A stretch of 58,537 nt of DNA. Origin: Lentisphaerota bacterium. Its GTDB lineage: Bacteria > Verrucomicrobiota > Lentisphaeria > Victivallales > Victivallaceae. Each line of letters opens with the position of its first letter. Within the stretch, counting starts at the first letter, position 1. The position numbers and the translations under genes were made by a program. Under the pieces are notes generated by a model, which saw only the letters and a list, made by a program, of their open reading frames with translations, ran no database searches and was not told the DNA's origin. Below are positions 48,701 to 56,300 of this stretch, piece after piece. The DNA is taken from contig SUWL01000009.1 in NCBI GenBank assembly GCA_015061495.1, forward strand, positions 1-58,537. Reading direction: 5' to 3'.

Positions 48701-49893
48701 ATTTTGCCGTCAAAACGGTAAAGCGTACCGCCCAATGCCCCCAGACGGAGTTGTTCTCCCCAGGAGAGCGGCACATCGGTTTTGGCAGTTGCAACCAATT
48801 TGCCATTGAGGTACACCGCGAGGAAATTCCGGTCCCAGGCAGTTTTGATCCGGTGGATCTTGCCCTCTTCGATGGAGACCATCTTTTGGGCGGCTACCCC
48901 TTTTTTGCCTTTGGGAGTGTACATAAAGAGCAGATTTTTGTGTCCGTCAGGATATTGGTTGATCGCCGCGCACACGGCACCATCTTTGCCGGCGGAGTAA
49001 AACAGATAATGCACCAGCACGCTTTTTCCTTTGGGCAGAGCCGCCGGAAATTCCGGGATCACGTAAAAACTCAATGACCCGGACTCTTTTTTCAGCCATT
49101 GCGGAGTGCGGAAGATCATGGGAGTGACATTGCCGGTGAAGTCAAAAAAGGTTCTGCCGCCGACCTCTTTGATACCGGCTTTGCCATCGATGAATCCGGG
49201 CAGAGCTTTGACCGGCTGCGCCAATTCCGCTTCCGGCACGGTCAATGGGCGGCGGATGACATCTTCTGTAAAGGTCAACGGTGAAATTTTGCCGTCGAAA
49301 CGGTAGAGTTCTCCGCCGAATCCGCCGATATTCACCTTATCTCCCCAAACCAGCGGATCAGAGAGCAATACCGAATCCATAAATTTACCGTTGAGAAAGA
49401 GTGTCGCTTCTGTCTTATCCCACGACAGAAGTACCTTATACTCCCTGCCGTTGGCAATGGCGACACTCCGCTGGGCGGAGATGGATTTTTTACCTGCCGG
49501 AGTGAAAATAAAGAGTAAATTGGTGTTCCCGTCGGCATATTGATTCAGCACCACGCCCAGCGTACCGGCTTTGCCCCGGGAGCAAAACAGATAGTTGACC
49601 TTGACCTGTCTGCCGCCGGGAATGACTCCGGGGAAGTTCGGGATAAAGGAAAATGAGAGCGTTCCGGTCCCACTCTTGAGCCACGACGGGGTCTGGAATG
49701 ATACCGCCGCAGATCCGGGAGCAAATTCCAAATATTTTTTACTGCCGACGGCAACGATATCAGCTTTACCACCGGCAAATCCGTTAAGTTCTCTTACCGA
49801 TTTCCGAACCGCAAGATCTTCCGGCAAACTGTTTGCCAACAACGCACCGGCAAATCCGGCAGCCAACCATAAAATCAAACCTTTTTTCATCAT
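45739..49893 (-). CDS. Very large secreted GH42-like protein with two tandem concanavalin-like domains
   Basis: The product has about 1384 residues with a signal peptide (MMKKGLILWLAAGFAGALLA). Two homologous LamG/concanavalin-like domains follow (about 25-215 and 220-400), sharing blocks such as LYRFDGKIS and W...LRLG/VNIGGFGG. Next come a beta-rich linker and a GH42-type barrel from about 720, ending with a Rossmann-like trimerisation region and a C-terminal beta domain (VLRFAKNTTLIDPVSGKVL). At the expected acid/base strand the sequence is HVVGGNDGQWF, where GH42 normally has a DNE motif, so the catalytic acid may be Asp or the site may differ. The start is ambiguous among clustered ATGs at 49914-49890; 49893 is best placed after CGGGG. 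It heads the operon. Confidence 0.82.
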   Translation of the reverse strand: MMKKGLILWLAAGFAGALLANSLPEDLAVRKSVRELNGFAGGKADIVAVGSKKYLEFAPGSAAVSFQTPSWLKSGTGTLSFSFIPNFPGVIPGGRQVKVNYLFCSRGKAGTLGVVLNQYADGNTNLLFIFTPAGKKSISAQRSVAIANGREYKVLLSWDKTEATLFLNGKFMDSVLLSDPLVWGDKVNIGGFGGELYRFDGKISPLTFTEDVIRRPLTVPEAELAQPVKALPGFIDGKAGIKEVGGRTFFDFTGNVTPMIFRTPQWLKKESGSLSFYVIPEFPAALPKGKSVLVHYLFYSAGKDGAVCAAINQYPDGHKNLLFMYTPKGKKGVAAQKMVSIEEGKIHRIKTAWDRNFLAVYLNGKLVATAKTDVPLSWGEQLRLGALGGTLYRFDGKISRLEFLPDGPGVREELTIVKHRGKTASARLVEDLPDSFTCELRASDAAGVLTVAPRNLKISAGQKYWIERSEAVCKEVVAEKDGILQIPFDDVLNDWINILPTNGNILPQGNWEYGVLTRDFPRNPNRLTGISAASALDSFVRKGEVPVKDLTISPQPNGDAAAAFSPWISSNSGESYLITAKYVIDKKPFAAGTHFGVQFEDHKQQRTPLLGWSYVSASTEKDPFVLTLRITIPKNVHKFRLFTVAAGEMHTAKWVEFDVREPLKFIRKQQFDLTPEQMAASKLKPFDRTPVLSSKKINGRVVLHLNGKPIPYFALNSFPNARGCRIFADAGVNFQYMMVYSKWHPWIGKDKYDFTQLDNLIKSAYEQAPQAPLLLYFSMTPYRDFAKDFPRSGVRGVTNKYTDWRFKETGNNPAGAMVSYASKDYYRELEKMIRAVAEHLQNNPYAKNLAGFHVVGGNDGQWFAPRYDQSPDAVDSFREYLKKVYNHDLAAFRKAWGDDTLEFDTVPMKPYSNYGNTPLLNPDDPADRPQIDFLKWRMQIATPLLIMAAKTLRESFKRPLWLTMYYPDVMSGGDAGKEDMAFFLKNDLYDGFVSCIPYGEHRRLGSMGGINQVTGSAELYGKLTKGEMDYRGDYTAYNGRGYGADFNALGAAHGHEGIYAQSIRDLGIRLTQGQGTWCYIMAGVAWADEEFKEQLRDLRNAAALSAGNPNGGDRPALKVIIDPDTTAYNRKAYWHYPILYSTRLVQEALFASGLGFETYMLDDLDHPEFPRGKIYYFPLASHISVKQIEFIKKHLQKDGNVLIFSFDAGRLSGLGTEKAVKELTGIAIADGKKYIHYRNSFEKSPCKELVHGNNDFRTWMFHVTDESAEVLCRFHSEPDKVSAAMKKHGNWTGIYIAAPSVITPAFLNKIAKEAGVTPVCDSGDVIADGNNYVVIHASNSGRKVLRFAKNTTLIDPVSGKVLAKDVKEYEFEMKLGESRWFYKK

Positions 49894-49982
49894 TTTCATC
49901 CCCGAAATCATCATTTTTTATACCCCAAAACAGCAACTTTACTATACAATATCGCCACTTTCACAATAATTCAAGAAAAAAT

Positions 49983-50011
49983 CGTTGAATAATATTACTG
50001 TTTTATTGCCA
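49983..50011. repeat. 29-bp direct repeat, right copy
   Basis: CGTTGAATAATATTACT...ATTGCCA, matching 39241-39269 at 27 of 29 positions. It lies between the operon start and the AraC gene and abuts the -35 of the AraC promoter, so it is also a good operator candidate. Confidence 0.7.
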
Positions 50012-50012
50012 C

Positions 50013-50041
50013 TTGACAAAACTCTTTCCCGGTTATATATT
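50013..50041 (+). promoter_or_regulatory. Promoter of the AraC-type regulator gene
   Basis: TTGACA (50013-50018), 17-base spacer, TATATT (50036-50041). The 29-bp repeat ends two bases before the -35. Confidence 0.7.
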
Positions 50042-50084
50042 AAGTCATTACGGAACGATAATAACCGCAATACAGGAGAAAAAG

Positions 50085-50948
50085 ATGGGGCGCACGAAAA
50101 ATACTTTTGAAAAAGTCGAACACCAGTTGAGCCGTTCTGAATGTTTTATCATACTGGATATCAATGATGAAGGCCCGGAACCGCCTTACGGTGATGTCCA
50201 CTTTGCTCCGCAGATGATCATCATGCTTCACGGCGAAGTCATCGTGGAACAGGCCAACCGCCGGATCGTCTGCCGCGGCGGAGATGTCTGTCTGACCGCT
50301 CCGTATCTGCCCCACAGCGTCAGCCTCGGCGAAGGCAGATCGCACTATCTGGTAGTAACATTCAATTTCTTTGCCCTCAACGATTTCTCACCGTTTGACG
50401 ACGTGAATTATCTGCAGCTGTTCGTCCAGCCGGAACTGCCGCCGCCCACCCGGCACAACCGGGCGGAAATCATCCATCTGGCACGGAAAATATCTGCACT
50501 CGGCAAAAAACAGCCCGCCAATTTCCGCACCGGACAATTTATCCATCTCCAGCAGATCCTCTGGCTGCTGACCTCCCGCATTGATACGGTTCCGGCAACG
50601 AATTCCCGTAAAAATGTTATGCAGATCTATCCGGCACTGCTGCTGGCGCAGAGCAGCTGCGACAAATTGATCTCTCTGGATGAGGCGGCAGATGCCTGCA
50701 ATTTGAGCCGCAGCCGTTTTTCAGCGGTCTTCAAAAAATATATGGGAGTCAGTTTCAATGCCTTTGCCATGCGCGGCAGATTGAGTGCCATCGCTTTGAA
50801 ACTGCTCAGCGGGGAAGCGTCAAGCATGAAAGAGATCGCCCTGGAGTCCGGATTTGCGGATGTGAGCCACTTTTACCGGACATTCCGGCAGATATTCAAC
50901 TGTACGCCGCTGGAATTTATCGGTTTGAAAAAACTCCGGCAGCAGTAA
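50085..50948 (+). CDS. AraC-family transcriptional regulator
   Basis: The 287-residue protein has an N-terminal cupin sensor (FAPQMIIMLHGEVIVEQ...CRGGDVCLTAPYLPHSV) and a C-terminal pair of helix-turn-helices (about 185-285). The latter have SRFSAVFKKYMGVSFNAF and the signature IALESGFADVSHFYRTFRQIF..TPLEF. AGGAG precedes ATG 50085. It is divergent from the large sugar operon and most likely activates it in response to a sugar. The 3' end overlaps the convergent SDR gene by 32 bases. Confidence 0.92.
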   Translation: MGRTKNTFEKVEHQLSRSECFIILDINDEGPEPPYGDVHFAPQMIIMLHGEVIVEQANRRIVCRGGDVCLTAPYLPHSVSLGEGRSHYLVVTFNFFALNDFSPFDDVNYLQLFVQPELPPPTRHNRAEIIHLARKISALGKKQPANFRTGQFIHLQQILWLLTSRIDTVPATNSRKNVMQIYPALLLAQSSCDKLISLDEAADACNLSRSRFSAVFKKYMGVSFNAFAMRGRLSAIALKLLSGEASSMKEIALESGFADVSHFYRTFRQIFNCTPLEFIGLKKLRQQ

Positions 50949-51636
50949 GCCCGCCGTCAAGCGGGATCACTGCCCCGGTGATCGAAGCACAGCCGAGCAG
51001 AAACGCAACCGTTTCCGCCAGATCTTCCGGGGATGCCGGGGCGTGAAGCGGAACCAGCTGCAAAATCTTTTCCATCCGGGATTCCGGTGCCCAGAGCGGA
51101 GGAAGCACCGGACCGGGGGCAACGGCATTGATCCGCATCTGCCGTTCCGCCCACAAAGGAGCAAGTTTCACCGTCAGATCCGTCAGATCCCGTTTGCTCT
51201 GCCAGTATGCCCCGCTGCCGGGAAGCAATGCAAAGGCATCGGTGATATTCACTGCCGCCGAACCGGGCAGAGCCTGTTCGTAAAAGTTTTCCAGCAGCCG
51301 CCGGGGAGCGAGGAAATTTATCTGCCGGTAAGTTTCAGCGGCATCGAGATCTTCCGCGGACCCCGGACGGTGAAATATGGCGGCACTGTTGACCAGAAAT
51401 TCAAATGCTCCGGCTTCCCGGATCAACTTTTCCACCCCGCAAACTGCGGCAAGATCCGCGCTGATCACCCGGTGCCCGTCCCCCGGCAGTTCCCGCCGCA
51501 GTGCTTCTGCTTCAACAACAGAAGTATGACAATGGATAATGATACGGCAGCCGGCTTGCGCCAATCTCCGGGCGATCACGGCTCCGGCTCGTTTGGCACT
51601 TCCGGTAATTAAAACACGCTTTCCTTGCAAAATCAT
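50917..51636 (-). CDS. Short-chain dehydrogenase/reductase, pteridine-reductase-like
   Basis: The 239-residue protein has the cofactor motif TGSAKRAG (TGxxxRxG with the Arg typical of pteridine reductase and FolM), ADL, NSAAIFHRPG in place of NNAG, and the catalytic YWQSK (YxxxK). It ends with GAVIPLDGG. The best guess is an NADPH-dependent dihydropteridine or folate reductase; other SDR substrates are possible. AAGGAGA lies about nine bases before ATG 51636. It is divergent from the pilin gene at 51700 and convergent with araC. Confidence 0.88.
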   Translation of the reverse strand: MILQGKRVLITGSAKRAGAVIARRLAQAGCRIIIHCHTSVVEAEALRRELPGDGHRVISADLAAVCGVEKLIREAGAFEFLVNSAAIFHRPGSAEDLDAAETYRQINFLAPRRLLENFYEQALPGSAAVNITDAFALLPGSGAYWQSKRDLTDLTVKLAPLWAERQMRINAVAPGPVLPPLWAPESRMEKILQLVPLHAPASPEDLAETVAFLLGCASITGAVIPLDGGLTAAGVFSNR

Positions 51637-51699
51637 CTTGATTTTTCTCCTTTTGCATATTATATTCCACTGTTGCACATAATTCAAGGAGGTTTTGCA

Positions 51700-52254
51700 A
51701 TGAAAAGAGATAATTTGACTCTGATTGAGATCCTCGGAGTGGTCGCTCTGATCGTGATCCTGCTGACCATCGGCATCGGCACGTACTCCTATGCTTCGGA
51801 TTCTGCCAAAGAGAAGGCGACCAAAGCCACGGTGCTGCGCATCGACAATGCCATGCAGCAGCTGCAGGATAAAGGTCTGCTGAAAAAAACCACCAAAGAT
51901 ACCGACAGTACCAACGGTTTTGTCACGGTCACCTTTGATCAGGACAACAGCAAAATACGATTCGGTTCAGTTGAAGCGGACAGCAAAGTATTCAAGATCT
52001 TTGCCAAAGCGGTCGATGCTGACAGTATTGATTCCATAATGGATGATGACAAAAATATTACCGACGGCTGGGGACAGAAAATACTGGTGCGTTTTCCCGG
52101 CAAATTCAACCGCGGCGGCTTTGATATCATCAGCGCCGGAAGCGACGGGGTTTTCGGCGACAGCACCAGCGGCACCGTACCGCCCAAAGATATCGGCAAC
52201 TACAAAGACAGTGACGGTGAACTTACCTGTGACGACATTTCCAATTTCTTCTGA
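51700..52254 (+). CDS. PulG-like pseudopilin
   Basis: The 184-residue protein starts MKRDNLTLIEILGVVALIVILLTIGIG. It is a prepilin signal with LTLIE (Glu at +5) and a hydrophobic helix but no Gly before the cleavage point. The globular part has DNAMQQLQDKGLL and ends with the major-pseudopilin calcium-loop-like block TDGWGQKILVRFPG...GFDIISAGSDGVFG. It resembles GspG/PulG of type II secretion. There is no insert here, unlike the pseudopilins at 29 and 38 kb. AAGGAGG precedes ATG 51700, and a promoter TTGATT-17-TATATT lies in the gap to the SDR gene. No other secretion genes are nearby. Confidence 0.88.
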   Translation: MKRDNLTLIEILGVVALIVILLTIGIGTYSYASDSAKEKATKATVLRIDNAMQQLQDKGLLKKTTKDTDSTNGFVTVTFDQDNSKIRFGSVEADSKVFKIFAKAVDADSIDSIMDDDKNITDGWGQKILVRFPGKFNRGGFDIISAGSDGVFGDSTSGTVPPKDIGNYKDSDGELTCDDISNFF

Positions 52255-52269
52255 TTCGAGGTGATTATT

Positions 52270-53268
52270 ATGAAAAAAATAAGAGTTGTGGTTGCCGGAT
52301 ACGGCAATGTCGGCCGCGGAGTGCTGGCGGCGTTGAAAAATAACCCTGATATGGAAGCGGTCGGCGTGGTCAGCCGCAATCCCGACCGGGTGAAACAGAG
52401 TTTTGATGAAGTTCCGGTAATGCAGATCGCCGATACTGATGCGTGGATCTCCGCATTGCAGCCCGACGTGGCGATCCTCTGCGGCGGCAGCAAAGATGAC
52501 CTGCCGGTGCAGGGTCCCGCATTGGCGGCGAAGATCAATACCGTTGACAGTTTCGATAATCACAGCCGTATTCCCGAATATTTTGCTGCAATGGATGAAG
52601 CGGCGAAAACAGCCGGAAATATTTCGGTGATTTCCACCGGCTGGGATCCGGGAATTTTCTCAATGGAACGCGTCGTGGCAAATGCATTTTTGCCCGGTTC
52701 CCGAGCTTACGGATTTTACGGTCTGGGCGAAAAAGGCGGCTTGAGTATGGGTCACAGCGATGCATTGCGTACCATTCCCGGGGTCAAAGATGCCCGCCAG
52801 TACACCCATGCGGTCACGGAGTCGATCGAAAAGGTCAGAACCGGTGAAAATCCGGAATTCACCGCCGGAGATATGCATACCAGAGAGTGCTTTGTGGTTC
52901 TGGAAGAGGGGGCCGATGCGGAAAAAATCGCTGAAACCATCCGTACCATGCCCGGCTATTTCGCGCCGTATAAGACGGAGATCCACTTTGTCAGTCAGGA
53001 ATTTCTCAATGAGAAGTGTGCCGGATTTCCCCATGACGGACTGGTCGTTGCCGCCGGAACCACCGGAAACGGCAATCCCGCCCGCGTGGAATACCGCTGC
53101 CAGTGGGGAAGCAATCCTGAAGCGACCGCCAATGTGCTGGTTGCCCACGCCCGCGCCGCCGTAAGACTGGCAGATGAAGGCCAAAAGGGAGCATTCACCA
53201 TTCTGGATATTCCGCCGGCATACTTCTCGCTGCACAGCAAGGAAGAACTGCTGGCAAAATTCATGTAA
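52270..53268 (+). CDS. ddh: meso-Diaminopimelate D-dehydrogenase
   Basis: The 332-residue protein has VVVAGYGNVGRGV (Rossmann GxGxxG), CGGSKDDLPVQGP, DSFDNHSRIPEY, STGWDPGIFSMERV, GLSMGHSDALR and GTTGNGNPARVEYRC. These are the diagnostic blocks of Ddh, which converts tetrahydrodipicolinate to meso-DAP in one step for lysine and murein synthesis. ATG 52270 follows GAGGTG by seven bases; an in-frame GTG at 52261 is part of that site. It lies 15 bases after the pilin gene and may share its transcript. A terminator follows. Confidence 0.93.
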   Translation: MKKIRVVVAGYGNVGRGVLAALKNNPDMEAVGVVSRNPDRVKQSFDEVPVMQIADTDAWISALQPDVAILCGGSKDDLPVQGPALAAKINTVDSFDNHSRIPEYFAAMDEAAKTAGNISVISTGWDPGIFSMERVVANAFLPGSRAYGFYGLGEKGGLSMGHSDALRTIPGVKDARQYTHAVTESIEKVRTGENPEFTAGDMHTRECFVVLEEGADAEKIAETIRTMPGYFAPYKTEIHFVSQEFLNEKCAGFPHDGLVVAAGTTGNGNPARVEYRCQWGSNPEATANVLVAHARAAVRLADEGQKGAFTILDIPPAYFSLHSKEELLAKFM

Positions 53269-53275
53269 TTTATTG

Positions 53276-53298
53276 AAACGCAGGAAACTGCGTTTTTT
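53276..53298 (+). terminator. Rho-independent terminator after ddh
   Basis: ACGCAG (53278-53283), loop GAAA, CTGCGT (53288-53293), then a run of T to 53298. Flanking A and T bases extend the stem. Confidence 0.85.
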
Positions 53299-53340
53299 AT
53301 TGATTTTTTAATTGTTCGTACCATCAAAAGGAGATCTGTT

Positions 53341-55353
53341 ATGGACAAAGCCAATGTTTCGTACCGTGTCCACTACCGTTTATGGAGTGATGATGAGAGT
53401 TTTGAAAAATTTTACAACATGGTCAAAGAGATCCGTCCGGCAGAAGAGTATGCGCTTTTCAGTGATGATGACAGTTCACCGCGCAAACTGGAAGAACTGC
53501 GCCGCCGCTTCGCCCTGATGGGCGACCGGATTTCGCGGCTGCGGGAGTTGAAAGTCCGGGTGGGCATCAACCTGATGGTGACCGTCGGCCACCGGGAGGA
53601 AAATCTGGATTACTGCGAAAATATCACCCGTCCATTCACCGATATCACCGGCTTTGCCTGCCCCGGAATCGCCTGCCCCAATGATCCGCAGTGGTTCAGC
53701 AATTACCTGAAACCGGTCTTTGAAATGATGGCGGCACTTCACCCGGATTTTATCTGGATCGACGATGATATGCGGCTTCACGGACACCATCGCTCATGGA
53801 AAGTCGGCTGCTTCTGCCCGGAATGTCTGAAAAATCTCCACGAAGCCACCGGATTCCCGGCAGACCGTAAAATCCTGCAGAACTTCTTTGATCACCCTGA
53901 CCGGAAAATCACCACGGAACGCCGCCGCATCATGCTTGATTACAATAAGGAGTGTATGAATACTCTCTGCCGGAAGATCGAAAAAACCGTTCACGCCATT
54001 GATCCGGATATCATTCTGGGTCAGATGGACGGCTGGAACGGTTGGAACGGCATCGACTATCAGGGACACAATGATGCTCTGGCAGGGACAAATCATCAGG
54101 AGGTGCGCTGGCGTCCCGGCGGCGGAGTCTACCGCGATACTTCCGAAGAACAACTCACGATCAAAGCCGGCAGACTGGGAAGAGAGTGCGGAGTGCTCCC
54201 AAAAGAAGCGGTCAATCTGCAGGGAGAACTGGAAAACTTCTACTACATGATCCTTCAGAAAAGCCGGAAATTCACCTCCATTGAACCGCAGCTTTTCTGC
54301 GCCGCCGGAACCACCGGCGTGGCATATAATATTTTCGGAGACCCGGCGACCGAACCTTTTGAAAGTTACCTGCCGCTGGTAAAAGAACTGAGAAAAATCA
54401 ATCCGTTTCTCGATCAGATGGTACGGGACAACGGCAGAGTCACTCCCAAAGGGATCTTTGACTGCATTACCGAAAAAGAGAGGCTCTGCGACCGGATCAA
54501 TTCCAAAGGCAACTGCTGGACCGAACAGGAAACCATCCAGATGGAAATGGAATACACCGATCTGAATAAAATCGGACTGCCGCAGGGATTTTCCTTTGCC
54601 GATGCTCCGGCATACATTATGTGCAACTGCATCGCCCAGAGCTTGAACAATGAAGAAATCATGCACGTTTTAAGCAAAGGAGTGTACCTTGATTATGAAG
54701 CTCTGCAAACCTTGAACGAACTGGGATACGGAGAATATACCGGCTTTATCCCCGGAAAAATCTTTGACCGGGATACCGTAGAAACCTATACAGATCACCC
54801 GCTGAACGAGGGAATTTCCGGAACCATCCGCAATATCCGGCAGACCTTTATGAGATACACCACAGCAAGCGTGGTTCCGGCGATGCCGGGAGCGGAAATA
54901 CTTTCCACGCTCAACGACTTTGCCGGTAAAGAAGTTGCGCCGTGCGGTTCCGGAATATTCGTCAACAAACTCGGCGGCAAAATAGCCGTTGCCGGTTACA
55001 GTCCGTGGCGTTTCATCTACAATTCCGGAAAAATGCGGCAGTTGAAACGGCTTTTTGACTTTTTAAGTTCCGGTACACTTCCCGGCTGGCTGTCAAGTTG
55101 TCACCGGATGCAGTTGTTTTTCCGGGAACTGCCGGAAAACCGGGGCAGCTGCGATATTTTCAATTTTTCGCTCGATCCGGCGGGCGATGCGGAATTGCAG
55201 ATCCGCTGTACGGCAGAAAAGTTCAAAATTTACCGGGCAGATGGCAGCTGCACTGAAATCACTGCAAAGTCAACCGATAATGGCATTGCCACGGTGAAAC
55301 TGCCGGAAATGGCGGCATTTGAGTTGTTTCATATCGTCTGGCGGAACGTCTGA
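53341..55353 (+). CDS. Glycosidase-like TIM-barrel protein, cytoplasmic
   Basis: The 670-residue protein lacks a signal peptide. The N-terminal half reads as an (alpha/beta)8 barrel (GINLMVTVGHR..., HPDFIWIDDDMRLHGH, then CFCPECLKNLHEATG with a possible zinc-binding Cys pair). The C-terminal half resembles the glutamine-amidotransferase-like and beta domains of GH42-related proteins (LSKGVYLDYEALQTL; ...AAFELFHIVW). The IWIDDD acidic cluster is at a strand end where GH catalytic residues often sit. The precise family is not recognised; glycoside hydrolase function is an inference. AAAGGAG precedes ATG 53341. A promoter is not obvious after the ddh terminator. Confidence 0.75.
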   Translation: MDKANVSYRVHYRLWSDDESFEKFYNMVKEIRPAEEYALFSDDDSSPRKLEELRRRFALMGDRISRLRELKVRVGINLMVTVGHREENLDYCENITRPFTDITGFACPGIACPNDPQWFSNYLKPVFEMMAALHPDFIWIDDDMRLHGHHRSWKVGCFCPECLKNLHEATGFPADRKILQNFFDHPDRKITTERRRIMLDYNKECMNTLCRKIEKTVHAIDPDIILGQMDGWNGWNGIDYQGHNDALAGTNHQEVRWRPGGGVYRDTSEEQLTIKAGRLGRECGVLPKEAVNLQGELENFYYMILQKSRKFTSIEPQLFCAAGTTGVAYNIFGDPATEPFESYLPLVKELRKINPFLDQMVRDNGRVTPKGIFDCITEKERLCDRINSKGNCWTEQETIQMEMEYTDLNKIGLPQGFSFADAPAYIMCNCIAQSLNNEEIMHVLSKGVYLDYEALQTLNELGYGEYTGFIPGKIFDRDTVETYTDHPLNEGISGTIRNIRQTFMRYTTASVVPAMPGAEILSTLNDFAGKEVAPCGSGIFVNKLGGKIAVAGYSPWRFIYNSGKMRQLKRLFDFLSSGTLPGWLSSCHRMQLFFRELPENRGSCDIFNFSLDPAGDAELQIRCTAEKFKIYRADGSCTEITAKSTDNGIATVKLPEMAAFELFHIVWRNV

Positions 55354-55404
55354 CGGTAAAATTCCGGTCCAAAAGAGCGGAAAAAGCAAAATTTTTCCAT
55401 ATAG

Positions 55405-55436
55405 CCCCTTGAATTTTTAATTTAAGGGGTTATATT
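55405..55436 (+). promoter_or_regulatory. tRNA-Ser promoter embedded in a hairpin
   Basis: TTGAAT (55409-55414), 16 bases, TATATT (55431-55436). The same bases form an 11-bp inverted repeat CCCCTTGAATT-TTT-AATTTAAGGGG (55405-55429, one G-T). It could act as a terminator-like hairpin for the upstream gene. Confidence 0.5.
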
Positions 55437-55456
55437 ATGTTTCAACTGCTTAAAGC

Positions 55457-55544
55457 GGAGAGATGGTCGAGTGGTCGAAGGCGCCACATTGGAAATGTGG
55501 TGATGGGCAACTATCCGAGGGTTCGAATCCCTCTCTCTCCGCCA
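55457..55544 (+). tRNA. tRNA-Ser (GGA anticodon)
   Basis: 88 nt with acceptor GGAGAGA/TCTCTCC, anticodon stem CCACA/TGTGG with loop TTGGAAA (anticodon GGA), a long variable arm (TGATGGGCAACTATC), the T-loop GGTTCGAATCC and an encoded GCCA end. Confidence 0.95.
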
Positions 55545-55954
55545 TTTTTTTTTGCAAAAAAATGGCGAACGAAGACGTCCGTCTACGCCCTTACGGGCTA
55601 CGCCGCGACAAGCAAGTCTTCTCTTCACGCTTTTGTGCCAACAAAAGCTCTTCACTCAAAACCGCAGGTTTTCTCCCTTGCCACGGCGTAATGAAATGAA
55701 GTCGGGACATCTTCACCAAACTCCAGAGAAGACTTGCTTGCTTGTCCCGCCATAGCTCGCAGAGCGACGGCGGATGAAGTCGCTCCCTTTGGTCGCTTGT
55801 GAAGACGTTTCGCTTACGCTCCACTTGTGAAGTTTTCTCCCTTCGGGAGTAAGGATGGTGTAGTTTTTTAATTGCGCTTCGCTTACACGGCTGCAAGCCG
55901 CCTTGATTTTTTTCTTTTGCGGTGATATATTACTTTACAGAAGGAGATCATCTT
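55545..55954. other. Noncoding region with tRNA terminator and inverted repeat
   Basis: A T-run hairpin (CCATTTTTTTTTGC AAAAAAATGG, split here; 55542-55565) ends the tRNA. Farther on, GACAAGCAAGTCTTCTCT (55607-55624) recurs inverted at 55725-55746 with four extra bases. The region is rich in short reiterated words such as GAAGAC and CTTGT and has no supportable gene; the small open frames lack ribosome sites. Confidence 0.5.
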
Positions 55955-56260
55955 ATGGCTGAAAGCAAATTGCGTATACTTTCCATTGATTTTGCGGTTC
56001 AGATTCTCAATCTGGTGAAATTCCTGAAAAGCCAGCACGAAGCGATCGTTGCCAATCAAATCGGTAGAGCCGGAACCAGTATCGGAGCAAATATCCACGA
56101 AGCACAATATGCCCACGGCAAACCGGATTTCATCGCCAAACTGCAAATTGCCCTCAAAGAAGCCAACGAAACAAGTTACTGGCTGGAACTTCTCTTAAAA
56201 ACAAATTATATTGACGAAGCAAAATATCAGGAATTAAACAACAGTTTCAAATCCGGGTGA
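55955..56260 (+). CDS. Four-helix-bundle protein (S23/IVP family), C-terminus shifted
   Basis: The 101-residue protein has the family pattern LRILSIDFAVQILNLVKFL, NQIGRAGTSIGANIHEAQYA and SYWLELLLKTN. These are the four-helix-bundle proteins first found in 23S rRNA intervening sequences and now common as single genes of unknown role. It stops at 56260, about 15-20 residues short. The overlapping frame from 56260 to 56304 reads MLVKSINTAK, which is what the usual C-terminal helix looks like, so a one-base frameshift is likely. AAGGAGA precedes ATG 55955. Confidence 0.8.
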   Translation: MAESKLRILSIDFAVQILNLVKFLKSQHEAIVANQIGRAGTSIGANIHEAQYAHGKPDFIAKLQIALKEANETSYWLELLLKTNYIDEAKYQELNNSFKSG

Positions 56261-56300
56261 TGCTGGTAAAATCCATCAATACAGCCAAAGGCGATGAAAA

